From the NCBI GenBank assembly GCA_003508835.1, contig PUFA01000081.1, forward strand, positions 3,782,001-3,846,000: a stretch of DNA of 64,000 bases. Reading direction: 5' to 3'. Under the pieces are notes generated by a model. It did no database searches. It had not been told where the DNA came from and saw nothing but the letters and a program-made list of their open reading frames with translations. This document shows, one piece after another, positions 45,264-56,513 of the stretch (position 1 is the first letter of the stretch; each line of letters starts with the position of its first letter). Source of the stretch: Eonycteris spelaea. Taxonomy: Eukaryota > Chordata > Mammalia > Chiroptera > Pteropodidae. A program made the translations under genes and the position numbers.

Positions 45264-46060
45264 TAAAATTTATATTGTACTATAAAAGACCTGGACAGCC
45301 AAAGAAATCCGGAGAAAGAACTTTGCTGGAGGCATAATGATTCCTGATTTCAAGCTATATTATAAAGCTAGTAATCAAAACAGCATGGTACTGGCATAAA
45401 AACCGACACATGAATCAACAGAACAGAGGTAAGGGCCCGTAATAGCTGCATATATGGTCAGTTTTTGACAAGGAAGCCAAGAATATTCAATGAAGAAAAG
45501 ATAATCTGTTCAATAAATGGTGCTGGGAAAATTGGATATTTCTATGTGGAAGAGTGAAACTAGAGCACTTCTGGGTATTTATCCAAAGAAAATCAAAACA
45601 CGAGTTTGTAAAGATCTATGAATCCTAACGTTCATGGCAGTGCTATTCACAATTGCCAAGGTACAGAAGCAACCTAAGTGCCCATCAATAGATGGCTGGA
45701 TAAAGCAGCCATGGTACATATATACAATGTAATAGTACTCAGCTATTAAAAAAATGAAATCTATCATTTATAATGACATGGATGTACCTAGAAGGTATTA
45801 TGCTGAGTGAAATAAGTTGGACAGAGAAAGATAAATACCATATGATTTCACTTCTATGTGAAATCTAAGGAACAAAAGAAATGAACAAACTAAATGAAAA
45901 CAAACAGATACAGAGAACGAACTGGCGGTTGCTAGAGAGGAGGGAGGCTATGGGGCTGGGTGAAAAAGGTGAATGGAGGAAGAACTACAAGTTAGTAGTT
46001 ACAAAACAGCCATGGGGATTTAGAGTATAGCATAGGGAATATAGTCAATATTACTGTATG
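45264..46060 (+). mobile_element. L1-G, right part
   Basis: Continues L1-G ORF2 after the duplication ('aaatttatattg-tactataaaagacctgg'). Near 45567 it jumps from 'gaaactagagcac' straight to 'ttctgggtatttatccaaag', an internal deletion of ORF2 sequence. It then reads into the 3' UTR ('gcatagggaatatagtcaat') and stops before the terminal part. Confidence 0.87.
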
Positions 46061-47470
46061 GCATAAATTAAAGACCAGTTGTTAAGTAATTATCAAGACA
46101 CTTAGATCCAAAAATCCCTTAACTTAGTCTCAGAAAGGTGCCATATAAGAATCTTTTAAAATCAGCTGACATTCTACATGATATTTTATATTTACTCATT
46201 ATTGGGAATGGATTTAGTTTCTCAAAACCAAATTATACTGTTGGGAGAAGGATGGTTACTCACACCAGAATTGGGTAGCAAGTGGGAAGCACCTTGCTTT
46301 TAAAACTCAAATCTCCACGTATAATGCTTATCTGGGTAGTGAAAATTGACAGCTATCAGTGTAAAAGGAAAAAGGCAACAAAAAATGAGAATAGCTTATA
46401 GCTTATATTTGCCAGTCTCCTAAATTTAGCAGATTCCTGGGGAAGAGAAAAGCTTTTTATTTTTTATGTAGATATCTAGAAGTAATAAAATAGGCTAAGT
46501 CAGAGAGTTATTTGGATGATTAATTCCAAAAGAAAGTTATTATGGAAAAGGAACATTAATTTTGGAGAGAATTATACTAGCTATGTAAATTTACTAAATT
46601 ATCTGTAAAATTTAGTCATTTCTCTACTACTTTGCCAGAAAGAGCTCATGGTTTGTGAATTTTCTGACAAAGCCTGATGCAGTATAGGCTTGATAATTGA
46701 TGACTATTATAATTATTATTACCATTGTTATATTGATCAGGTGAGGAAAAAGTTATTTCATTGTTACATATTATATCTAGATAGGAAATATTTTATATAC
46801 ATAATTTCTAGATATTTCATATATGTACATATACAAATGTCATATATACATATATACATATAATACCCATGTAGAGATTATATAAACATATATGTATTGT
46901 ATATACACATTATAATCCCAGGCAAAGTTCACATAGTCATAATTCACAGGTTAATGCAGATGGCAGTAAAAGCTGGAGTATTTGGTGGTAGGAGAGAGAG
47001 GGTTTAAGCAGTGAAGGTCTGGACCAACTACTATGGATGTTTGTTGCTTAAGTCTGTATGTACCAGCCCATGTCAGCCTCATCTCTTTGTGATGTGCCCA
47101 GAATCTCTGCCCAGAGATCTTTCTCTTGAATGTAGGGTCCATAACTTAGGGTTGACCAATCTCCAAGGAAAATAATCATTTGTTGGTCATGCATTTATTT
47201 ATCCTTCAAACTACAATGAATCAATATCCTGTTACCCTACCCCCTTTTAGTGCCTTTCAGTAGACTCTCTCCCTCAGGCTCTGATATTTAATTCACTATC
47301 AAAGAACATTTTTCTCATCTGCAAAATAGCTAATCCTCATTTAAGGGGTTTGCAATAAGGGCTACAGATGTTTCTCAATCTTTAGGGTATTTTCATTTAT
47401 ATTGCTTCAGAGACACTGCACTTTAACTTTTTATTATTATTATTTTTAAAAAATTATCTTTCTACCGCAC
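46061..47470. other. Unique AT-rich sequence with a TA/CA patch
   Basis: No gene. A TATA/CATA-rich low-complexity patch lies at about 46790-46915. The 63-codon antisense frame at 46951-47142 is not recognisable. Confidence 0.45.
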
Positions 47471-48600
47471 TGGTTATTTTCTCTCCATCTCATTTGTTGG
47501 TTCTCTACTCAACTTTTAACTCTGGAATGCTCCAGGGTTCAGACCTTGAATTTATGATTGTTCTTTTCCTAAGTGAATTTATAAGTTCTCATGTCACCAT
47601 AGGCTGGCTCTCAAATTTATTTCTCTAGTCTTCACTGCTTTCCATCTCAGGGCTCAACTGCTCACTTGATGTTGCCACTTGACTCTCTAACATGCAACTA
47701 AAACAGGTATAAAATCGAACTATTGATTCTCATGACACTTATGCCTCCATTTGTTTCTTCTCTAGATTACTCCATCTTAGAAAAAGGCACCACCTGTGCT
47801 AAAGCCAAAAACCAAGGGGTTTTCTTTTATTTTAACCTTTCACAATTTTTTAATCCATCAGTAAGTTCCATTGATTCAATTTCCAAAATATATCCCTGAT
47901 CCCAGTGCTTTCCTTAACATATACTATTATCATTTTATTAGAGCCATTATGTCTTGATTAATAACTTGAAAGAAACCTTCTAACTAGTCTTACTTTCTCA
48001 CTCTTGACCCTGATACAAAGTTCTCAGCAGCCAAGAGCTTCATAAACACTAATAAGATCAAATTATCCCCTTCCTTAAAACACTGCCCTATCACTCCTAG
48101 AATAAAACCATTTCTTTTCATTTCCAAAAAAACAAGTGATCTGGCTCAACCTTCACCTCAAACCTCTCATATTTCCAGTTTCTCTTTATAGTTGCCCTAT
48201 CTTATTTCTGCCTCAGTCCTAATATCTTTACTCCTGTTAGGGCTTTGCACTAGTTTTCTCCCTCCTGGAATGCTCTCACTCCAGTTTTGCCCATTGCTGA
48301 ATTCTCACAGTTCAATTCTCAATAAACTGTTACTTCCTCAGAGAAGCTTTTTCTATGACTCCATCTAACTTATGAATATAGTGATGCTTTATCACATTAC
48401 TCTATTTTATTCATTTCATTTAACATCAGTTGAACTACAAGAAAACATGTTTGTTTAGAAATGATCAATTATTTATCAAAAATATTCTTATTTAAGAGCA
48501 GAGACCTTGTCATATATCATTTGTTCCCCAATTCTAAGAACAGTGCCTCAAACATATGAGTCCAAAAAATGTTTCCCAAATGAATCAATGAATGGATAAA
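47471..48600 (+). mobile_element. LINE-2 (L2) 3' half, plus strand
   Basis: A long colinear L2 match by memory: 'aatgctccagggttcagacc', 'ctggctctcaaatttatttctctagtc', 'gccaaaaaccaaggggttttctt', 'aatccatcagtaagttcc', 'ccaaaatatatccctgatcc', 'agggctttgcactagttttctccctcctggaatgctct' and an end '…cagtgcctcaaacatatgagtcc…aatgaatcaatgaatgg'. It is the remnant of the L2 RT/3' region, with no open frame. Confidence 0.88.
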
Positions 48601-48624
48601 GATTATGAATCGATATTAGGGATC

Positions 48625-48900
48625 TGGCCTAATCAGAGAGGTTAGAAGGGCTTCCATATGTGACATTTAAGAAGAGGTTTGATAACTCTGTAGACATGAT
48701 GTAGTTTTCTTTCTGAGAGTGAGTGGCAGTGGAGCAGGAGGTTGGAGGGTTGAACATATCTGGCAAATGTGATGGCATATGCAAAGACCCAGTGGTAGGA
48801 GGAAGCTTGGTGCACTGGAGGAAGAAGCAACAGCTCATGTGTCAGGAGCTTGGTGGACAAGAGGGCTGGTGGTATAGGAGGAGGTGACTTGTTTTCAAGT
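48625..48900 (-). mobile_element. LINE-2 fragment, minus strand
   Basis: 'aatcagagaggttagaagggcttcc', 'tgacatttaagaagaggtttg' and 'gcatatgcaaagacccagtggtaggagg' are reverse-complement L2 text from the region just upstream of the 3' end. It lies back-to-back with the plus-strand L2. Confidence 0.7.
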
Positions 48901-49695
48901 ATTTTCTCAGTGAAAAAATTTTTCTAAGCAAAACTTTATTTAGAATTCTAATACATTCCCAAGGCTCACCCACATTTCCTGACTCTTGTTCTGTGAGGAC
49001 CCACAGAAAGCTGTATAGCCTAGTAATTAAAAACTGCCAATTAGGGAAAGCATAAATTCCTTGAAGGGCAGACTGACCTTTCGAGATTTGTGTATTGGGC
49101 CATACTCCTCTAGAGGGGAGGTGCCCACTTTATGTACAGTGCCAAGCCCAGCCCTGCAACACCAGGAATTTAGTACTCAAATGCTCTTGGAGAGCTAAAG
49201 TGACAGCTCTGGGTTGCATATTAGAGCACATGGGCTTTCATCCTAAGGTTGCTATGTAAAACCAGGACCTTCATGCCTCAATGTTAAAACACATCTACCT
49301 TTATGGCTCATGCATACTTTACCTCTCAAGAGTTCCAGCTTTCTCAAAACAAAACAAAACAAAAAAACAAACAACAAGAACAACAAAAAACAAAGAAAGA
49401 AAAAAAGAAAAGCAGACAATAGAGCCCATACATTAGCACCTGGAATTGGGTTCCAGCTGTCAGTTATTACCAATATTACCATGAGTGAATTATGTCGCAT
49501 ATGAGTTGTGAGAACAGAATCATATATTCCCAATTCCAGAGAAGTGCTTGTTACACAGTGATGGCATAATTGAAATTAATATTATTTATTATTATTGTGG
49601 TTATTAATATTAACTTTCTGTTAAGTTGTTTCCTAAACTGGTCAAGGCAATTCTGCGGTCACACTATAATAGTGAATTCTGTGGTAACTCGAAAA
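48901..49695. other. Unique sequence with an A-rich tract
   Basis: No gene. An A-rich AAAC/AAG tract at 49347-49413 has no recognisable SINE or LINE attached. The overlapping Lys-rich and Phe-rich frames are artefacts. Confidence 0.45.
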
Positions 49696-49905
49696 CAGTG
49701 AACCTTGACTGGGGGCAAATTTGTTCCCCAGGGGATATTTGGGAAGGTCTTTTGTTACAACTTGGGTGGGAAGGGGGCGGGGTGGTCTACTGGCATCTAA
49801 TGGGTAGAGATCAGAGGTGCTGCTGGAATCTACAATGCACAGGACGGCGCCTTACCTCACCCCACAACAATGTATCTGGTCCAGATTGTCAGTACTACAG
49901 TTACT
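49696..49905 (+). mobile_element. MER20-type hAT MITE
   Basis: Matches MER20 in order by memory: 'gggggcaaatttgttccccaggggatattt', 'ctactggcatctaatgggtagag', 'caatgcacaggac' and 'caacaatgtatctggtcc'. The terminal repeats are worn. Confidence 0.85.
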
Positions 49906-50533
49906 TTCCCATGGGAACATACAGCTTGAGTATTTGTCTTTCTTTCCAAATCTGCTTACCTTCCCTGGCTCCCACTAACTCAAGCAATTACACTTTGCCT
50001 GAAACATAGTAGGCAATAAATGAAATTTTGATTAATTGAAAGCAGCAGAAGGAATGGTTTTTCTTCTCCTACAGCAACCCAGTTAACTTTTGTAAAAAAT
50101 ATTTGGCAAATTGAGAGTACATCGGTAATTAGAACTCAGATTACCATGTTTCAGGATTGAATTAAACTGGCCTCTCAGCCACTTAATTTGTTAAGTATTT
50201 AAGCATAAATTTTAGTAACTGCAAATTTCTTAGATAAAAATTTCATCTCTAGTGTATGTCATCAATTTAGCTACACGGTTAAATTGTTTTACTCTATTTG
50301 TTCTGTTCGGATCCCTGCAAGAAAGACACATTTGGAAGAGCATTTCTGCATGAGAGAATGTTACAAAAGTGGCCTGTCATACTCTTGAAGGGGAGGATGC
50401 TGACATAAGAGAAATGACAATTTCATGTACCATACTTGAGGTTTAAGAAACTCACCTGAAGTCAAGTGAGAAGCCTATTTTCAAGAAGCAGAAAGCAGCA
50501 CTTAGGTACTAACGAGGCTATAATGGGCTGAGG
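49906..50533. other. Unique sequence; possible L2 3' end
   Basis: A short L2-like 3' end may occupy about 49985-50040 ('cctgaaacatagtaggcaataaatgaaattttgattaattgaaag'). Otherwise no gene or repeat. Confidence 0.4.
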
Positions 50534-50704
50534 CCTGTGCTTCTCAATGCTGGCTGCACATAAAAATCACCTGGGAAATTAAAAACATACAGACGCCTAA
50601 GTCCCCAACTCTCATGATTTTAAGCAAAATTTCTGAGTCTAGGTAGCAGAATGTTACAAAACTCCCCATGCAATTTGTGTATACTGCCAGGGCTGAGAAC
50701 CAAC
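50534..50704 (+). mobile_element. MER5-type hAT MITE
   Basis: 'cttctcaatgctggctgcacataaaaatcacctggg' at the left and 'gccagggctgagaacc' at the right are inverted ends typical of MER5-group elements. Confidence 0.8.
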
Positions 50705-51399
50705 CCTTGGCTTAGGTGAAGAATGTTTATCACGCACACACAAATCATTATAACATTTGAGCTGTTTTGGCAAGCTAAATCAGGCAACATTGCTGGGTTT
50801 TAAATTTACAATATTAATAGATGTTTTGCTATACAGAAACCAACAAATTCTATATAGCATTATTAATAATACTTTACATTTGTGTTTTTATTGCCAATTT
50901 CAGAACCACATATGTATATTTAATTCTCAAACCATCATGAGTAATCATGTGTGTGTGTATGTGTGTGTGTGTAGTGAAAAAATGAGCTGAGAAAGCTCAC
51001 TTGACTTACCCAAATTCAAGCTGGTTGGTTCCTTCCCTCTTTCCTTCATTTCTTCAATATTCATATTTGTGTCTGCTATGCTCCAGAGGCTAGGAATTAA
51101 CTAGTTCAGGAATTATGACAGTAGGACATAGAATTCTAGGCAGGAGAAGGTCCTGTAGTGACAGGAATGTGGTATCAGCAAGCGACTGAAAGTACAGGTT
51201 TCCCATGAGAAGGTTCTTGTCATAGGTGCTGTGGCAGAGATCTTACACTAATGAATTCGTTGGTACTGGGGTTGCTCTCCTAATCTCAGTTCCTTGCCTT
51301 CAGCATTTATACTCTTCTCTCTCCATTCCAGGCATTAAATCTCTATTTTCAATACAGAATCTTCTTTGTTAGATGTTTTTTCTCCATTGTGGTACTAAC
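50705..51399. other. Unique sequence
   Basis: No gene. A short GT repeat at about 50949-50972 is interrupted. Confidence 0.4.
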
Positions 51400-51930
51400 C
51401 CTACACACATAGCTTCTACTACAACCGTCAAAGTGCTCTTCTTCTGGCCCCTCTATTAAGCATGTGACTAAGGGCTGACCAATCCTGATACCTGTTCATT
51501 CTGTTCACCTACATCCTCAAGTGAAATCACCTGGAGATCTAGACGTGACCATGCTGGAAACAGCCAGTATGGTCAAGCTTAGATCTTCCATGTGATTTCA
51601 CTTGAGGATTTAGAGAAATAGTATCTTTTTCATTATGGATTATGACCTATTCTTTTACCTCTTGAACAGGGAGGCGTGTGCATGTTGTGTATGGTAGAGG
51701 TGGTGGTGACACTAAAGTCAGCCTGCAAAGAGGAGGACTGACAAGTGCAACCATGAGATGGAGAGAGTGGGAGCTCACATCATGCAGTGCTGTGCCCTGG
51801 AGGAACATGTGCCTTGAATTCCCCAATTACTTAAGCCAATAAATTTCTCTTACTACATCAAGAAGTATGAGTTGTATTTGTCAGAATGAATTGTATTTGT
51901 CAGTTTTGTAACAGAGAATAATCTGATCAT
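51400..51930 (+). mobile_element. Possible LTR-like or other interspersed repeat
   Basis: 'gcatgtgactaagggctgaccaatcctg' early and 'ttacttaagccaataaatttctctta' late (with AATAAA) recall an old eutherian repeat with LTR-like ends. The middle is unusual because it holds a long hairpin. Family and boundaries are uncertain. Confidence 0.4.
51514..51608. repeat. Long near-perfect inverted repeat (95-nt hairpin)
   Basis: The left arm (51514-51557) and right arm (51564-51608) are complementary over about 45 bp with roughly six mismatches and one bulge, separated by only six bases (aaacag). The outer 17 bp (tcctcaagtgaaatcac / gtgatttcacttgagga) pair perfectly, and complementarity ends abruptly at both outer edges. 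Either DNA strand could form a pre-miRNA-sized hairpin. It is not a MITE I recognise, and there are no flanking direct repeats I can see. Confidence 0.93.
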
Positions 51931-52102
51931 TATAGCACATGTCCTAAAGACTTATGGGCATTTGAAAAGCTTTTGATTAACCAGTTTCAGCTCAGAATGG
52001 GACGTTATATATTAAGGACAACCCTCCTTTAATCATAGTCTTTGGCCTTGGCTATGAAAGACATTCCTCTAAGCATCATGGAGTATGAAACATGCTTTCA
52101 TG

Positions 52103-52283
52103 CAGTGATTCTCAAAGTGCAATTCTGGACTAGTAGCATCAGTATTACAGGGAACTTGTTAGAAATTCAAATTCTCAGGCCCTTCCCAGGACTTACTGAA
52201 TCAAACTGTAGGTGGGACCCAGCAATCTGTGTTTTAACAAGCTCTCCAGGTGATCCTGATGCATGCTAAAGGCAGAGAACTAT
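52103..52283 (-). mobile_element. MER5A hAT MITE
   Basis: 'cagtgattctcaaagtgcaattctggact', 'gaacttgttagaaattcaaattctcaggccc' and 'aatctgtgttttaacaagctctccaggtgatcctgatgcatg' match MER5A, read here from its right end. The open frame 52042-52269 crosses it and is spurious. Confidence 0.9.
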
Positions 52284-53003
52284 ACAAGCTGTAGTCAAAA
52301 CATACCTCCACCTTGTTTATGAGAGGTAGTTAAAGCATATTTTGAGTGATAATATTATGAAATGTTTATCACATACACACAAATCTTTCTTGTCTAAATA
52401 ATTTGACAGACCTATACAACCTGAAGATGTCTTAACCTATATATGTTATAATGACACTAAACAGTAAAAATAATGGCTAAACTTCGTAGAATGCTTATTA
52501 TATACCAGAGATTATACTGTTTTTGTTTTGTTTTGTTTTGTTTTGTTTTACAGATATTGTTTACTTTTTGAAAGTTAGTACTATAGAAATTTCTAGTGTC
52601 AGTATCTCCCTGGAATGAGTTCTTATTTCCCTGGTAACCATTCCTGGATTAGTGACTCAGTAGATACATCTCCGATATTGGTGGAGTGCATTTTTGTGGT
52701 CCCTCTTATTTCCTCAGAAGAGATATCACTCTAAAGGACCAATGAGAAACTTTACGGTGAAAAGGAAAAGCTTTTGCAAGGAGGTTAGAGATGGAAAATC
52801 CTTCAAAATAGTTCCTTATTTGCCTGTTATCGTAGGCATGTGAACCTAAGTGGAATGATGGTGCAATTTATAAGCCATCTGTTTTCAATATTAATTTGAA
52901 GCTAATAAAAATACTCTGGTACTGTAGAGATGGAATCGTATGTTATTTATTTGGTGGTGGTGGTGGTTTTGAACACTTGAAAGAATATTAGAGATACCCT
53001 ACA
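52284..53003. other. Unique sequence with (TTTTG)n
   Basis: A pentanucleotide TTTTG repeat at about 52519-52550; otherwise nothing recognised. Confidence 0.45.
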
Positions 53004-53165
53004 GTAGCAGTATCAAATGCTAATCCATACCATCCAGCTGGGAATCTTAAGAATTACCCAGAGGCTTGTGGAAAGTATCGTTTCCTAAGACTCTGAGTCT
53101 GATGACCAGGAGTGGAGCACAGAAATCCATATTTTGTAAAAAGGATTTTCAGCTAGATCAGGACA
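53004..53165 (+). mobile_element. MER5-like MITE, very decayed
   Basis: 'aagaattacccagaggcttgtggaaa', 'ctctgagtctgatgaccaggagtgg' and 'cacagaaatccatattttgtaaaaag' follow MER5 order with many changes. The 113-codon frame at 53066-53407 begins inside this element and continues into a T-rich stretch, so it is not a gene. Confidence 0.6.
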
Positions 53166-53340
53166 TCTCTAATCAAGACCATTCATTTACAAACTGTGCA
53201 CTAATTGTTCAAGGGAATTGTTGTAAGGGCTATGGGCAATCTGCCAGTGACTGCCCCTTTTATCTGTTTTATATTCTGAATTTTGGAATAAGCTTTCATT
53301 TAAAGAAAGGGATGTACTACTATTTTTTAAAATCACTATT

Positions 53341-53396
53341 TTGGTTTATTTTTTTTTATTTTTTATTTTATTTATTTATTTATTTTTGGTTTATTC
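53341..53396 (+). repeat. T-rich low-complexity tract (TTTA units)
   Basis: Mixed TTTTA/TTTA units with a few G interruptions. Confidence 0.9.
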
Positions 53397-54068
53397 TACC
53401 TTTGTAGAGAGATGGGAGGGAAATGAAGGTCAGGCCTTCTGACTCCCATTACGGTGCTCCTTCTGCTGAGCCAGAGGGCTGACAGGATCAAGGACCACTG
53501 AGAAAGAATTTCCTCAGAACTCTCTAGCTTTCCAGCTATAAGGCAAGTTTAGGGGTATGATAATTCGGTCAGATCCACTGTGGCTTCTAACTTCTGACAC
53601 TCACCATTTAAAGTCTGACCCTTTCTGATCCTGGCTTGTTCCTTCACAGAAATCTGCTGAGGGGGTTACACTGCAGCTTTGTTTATTCACCAATGTTCTT
53701 TGAGCGATAGCTGGAGGGAGAATGGCCTAGAGTTGTGGGAGGCTCAGGGTTTAGAGCAGAGACACTTGCACTTTTCTTTCTTCTTTTGGGATTTCCTTTT
53801 GAATCTGGTTGTGAATCTTTTTGAGGAAACACAAGTCTTAAGATTTCTATTCTGGAAATAAAAATAAAGAAATGTTATTTTATAAAACTCCAGGTTGGCC
53901 AATTTGTGATTATGACATGTTAACACCAATTTTGGAGAACTGAAAAGTTTTTGGCAATTACAGGTATCAAGGTATTTAAGGCATACATTCATAAACTGGG
54001 GTTCACGGAAGAACAAAGAAGAGATTGTATAAATATGTGCATGTAATCCTGTAGAACCTATCCCCTTC

Positions 54069-54070
<2 letters not shown>
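53397..54070. other. Unique sequence
   Basis: No gene or confident repeat. Confidence 0.4.

Positions 54071-54107
<37 letters not shown>
54071..54107 (+). repeat. (CA)n microsatellite
   Basis: About 18 uninterrupted CA units. Confidence 0.98.
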
Positions 54108-54109
<2 letters not shown>

Positions 54110-54429
54110 GTCTCACAGAGGATGTTTCTCACTTTTCTTTGTAAATATGAGGCAAACAGCAGAAAAAAAATTGTTATGATCCCTCTTACTAAATGGAATA
54201 CCTTCTGTTGGTGGCTACATAACAATGTAATACTTTTCTTATAGACTACTGTCAGTTTTGTTTTTGTTTAGTGAAAAGAAAAAAAAAATGAGTTAACCTA
54301 TAGTAAAGGCTTAAAAAGTTCTTTACCAAAGGAATGTTCAAATACTTGTCCCAAACAGTACCACGTCAGGGTATAGGAGCTGTGCTTCCTGTTTAGATAA
54401 CATGTTCCATTACATTATTCAAAGAAGGG

Positions 54430-54735
54430 GGTAACTCATCAGGATTCTTCAAAGCAACAGAACCAGGATGTATATATACAGAAAGAATTTTATTATAAAA
54501 TATTGGCTCACATGACTACGGAAGTGGTAAGTCCCAAGATCTGCAAGAGTCAGTCGGCAAGCTGGAGACTATGGGACTATGGTAAGTCAATGGGATACTT
54601 TCTGTCTGAATCTGAGGACCTGGGAAAGTCCTAACAGCAAAGAGGAAGTGGATCTTTAATGAGCACCCTGCTAAGAGCAAATGATCAGACATTGACATGT
54701 AGGCCAACTCAGAGGTTAAATAAAATTGTAGCAAG
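54430..54735 (-). mobile_element. LTR-like repeat (MaLR/MLT1-like tail), minus strand
   Basis: 'aggattcttcaaagcaacagaacca', 'gaattttattataaaatattggctcacatgacta' and 'aagtcccaagatctgca…aagctggaga' are the reverse complement of a tail I associate with old MaLR-type LTRs, including an AATAAA-like site (ttttatt). The family is provisional. Confidence 0.55.
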
Positions 54736-55430
54736 TGTCTAAATTATACTGTGTTCTTCAATCCTCAGGGTTAGGAAATTAAAATCACAAAAGTATTTAA
54801 ACTATTTTCTGTGAACTTTAATCTTTAGCATTCATAAGTTGAGCCTTAAATAGTTTGACAGAAGTTTCCAAATAATTTTATGGGATCAAAAGAAATCACA
54901 GTTGTTAGTACATTGTTGCAGACCAAAGCAATATGATGGGTAGGGGAGAAACTTGTTTCTCTCATAGAAAAGTAATTCAATTTACTTAGACCTATAATAT
55001 TGTTTTTTTTTTTTTAATGGCCTCTAGCCATAACTTCCTGTATTGAAGCCCGGTATGTAGTTGGGGTGCTTATGTCTGACCAAATTCTCTGTTCGCTTAG
55101 GAGATTATTTCTAAATACCCTTTTTCTTTTGGGCCTGTTCAACAGATCCTTATACTGCTAGACTTTGAATGTGATATATGTATCAATTCTTAAATCAGAA
55201 TGTAGATTCTGACAGAGCTATATAATCAAAAGTAATTTTCCTTTTGCAACCATTTCATAAAGAAAAATAGAATATTTGAAGTTGTTCAGCTACTTTTATT
55301 GTCTTATGTTAGTATTCTTTCTTGAGGTTTCATATAAAGCTAGGGCAGAGCTGAAATAACAATATCCTGTATCATTTTATTTTTTATTTTTGTATTTTTT
55401 GCCTTATTGCCTGTATGTATATATATGTAA

Positions 55431-55431
<1 letters not shown>
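54736..55431. other. Unique sequence
   Basis: No gene or repeat seen apart from a 14-base T-run near 55002-55015. Confidence 0.4.

Positions 55432-55474
<43 letters not shown>
55432..55474 (+). repeat. (AC)n microsatellite
   Basis: About 21 AC units following a TA-rich run. Confidence 0.98.
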
Positions 55475-55476
<2 letters not shown>

Positions 55477-56269
55477 ATTTTTTAATATTCCCACCATCCT
55501 TTTATATTACCCGCTAGACCAATCTTTTCTCAAATCCAACAGTCAAATTTTCTTATTATGTTTCAAATATCTTAAAGATGTTCCTGTATTTCCAGGGCCC
55601 CTTGCAGCTAGGGAAGAGTGATCTCCAGCCCACATAGGAAGAAGAGTGTGTGGCTTATGGGATTCAAGAAAGGAAGCAAAGATTTGAGTGCTAGGATCTC
55701 CCATCTGCTGACTTTCACTTGGGAGATAAGTGAGCCAAGGTGAAAATGAAGACATGTCACAACAGAAGCTCCTGTAGTTATTTTGAGAACATGGAGCAAA
55801 TTTGTCTTCCAATGAAACAACTGAAAAATAGAAACATAAGTTTAAAAAAATAATAATCCATTGGAGAGGAAGTTTCTTACCCTAACGTCTAATTGGAGCA
55901 CAACAAATTCCAAGTTCAGGAATAGTGATGAAACTGTGATGCTTTTTAAAGTTAGCAGAGAGAAGTGATAAGTCAGAGCAGCACTGATAGCTGGGAATTC
56001 ACCTGGTTCAGATGTGAGTGCCAGTGCTACTGGAAAGTTAAGGAGGAAAGCTTAGGATGTAGTTCATGCTTGGAAAGTCTAGAGGGCTGTGAGAGGAGAT
56101 TTGGCAGAGCAAGAGTGGATTGCCTTATGACTTAAATCATATATTCTATATACTGCTGCCAAAGTCCTTGACTTGGGAATGACACAGCTGTAGGTATAGA
56201 TGCAATCTGCCTCCAGATAGCTGGTGACATTCTCTTGTGCCTAACTATCTAACATAACCAGAAATGACA
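55475..56269. other. Unique sequence
   Basis: No gene. Antisense frames at 55543-55812 and 55608-55820 overlap each other in different frames and have no recognisable domain. Confidence 0.4.
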
Positions 56270-56480
56270 AGAGCCAAACTCCATTGAGTACTTAATATTT
56301 GTCAGGCACATTGGTAAGTACTTTGCATACATTATCTTAGTGAATCTTCCCAGCAATATAGTGAGCTATTACTATTACTACTTCATTCATGAGGAGATGA
56401 GATTGAGCAAAATGAAGTACATTGTCCATTCAGCTAGAGAGTGTGGGGAAAGGAATATGATCCCAGAAGATCCAGCAACA
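56270..56480 (-). mobile_element. MIR SINE, minus strand
   Basis: 'attgagtacttaatatttgtcaggcacattggtaagtactttgcatacattatcttagtgaatcttcccagca' followed by 'atgaggagatgagattgagcaaaatgaagtac' is reverse-complement MIR. Confidence 0.88.
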
Positions 56481-56513
56481 TAATTGTGAGGTCCTTTGTT
56501 AAAAAAATTATTA

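Noticed and set aside
49310..49533. Lys-rich and Phe-rich frames on opposite strands
   Set aside because: Artefacts of the AAAC/AAG-rich tract.
52042..52269. 75-codon frame
   Set aside because: Mostly translation of a MER5A element.
53066..53407. 113-codon frame
   Set aside because: Begins in a decayed MER5-like element and ends in T-rich low-complexity sequence; no gene signals.
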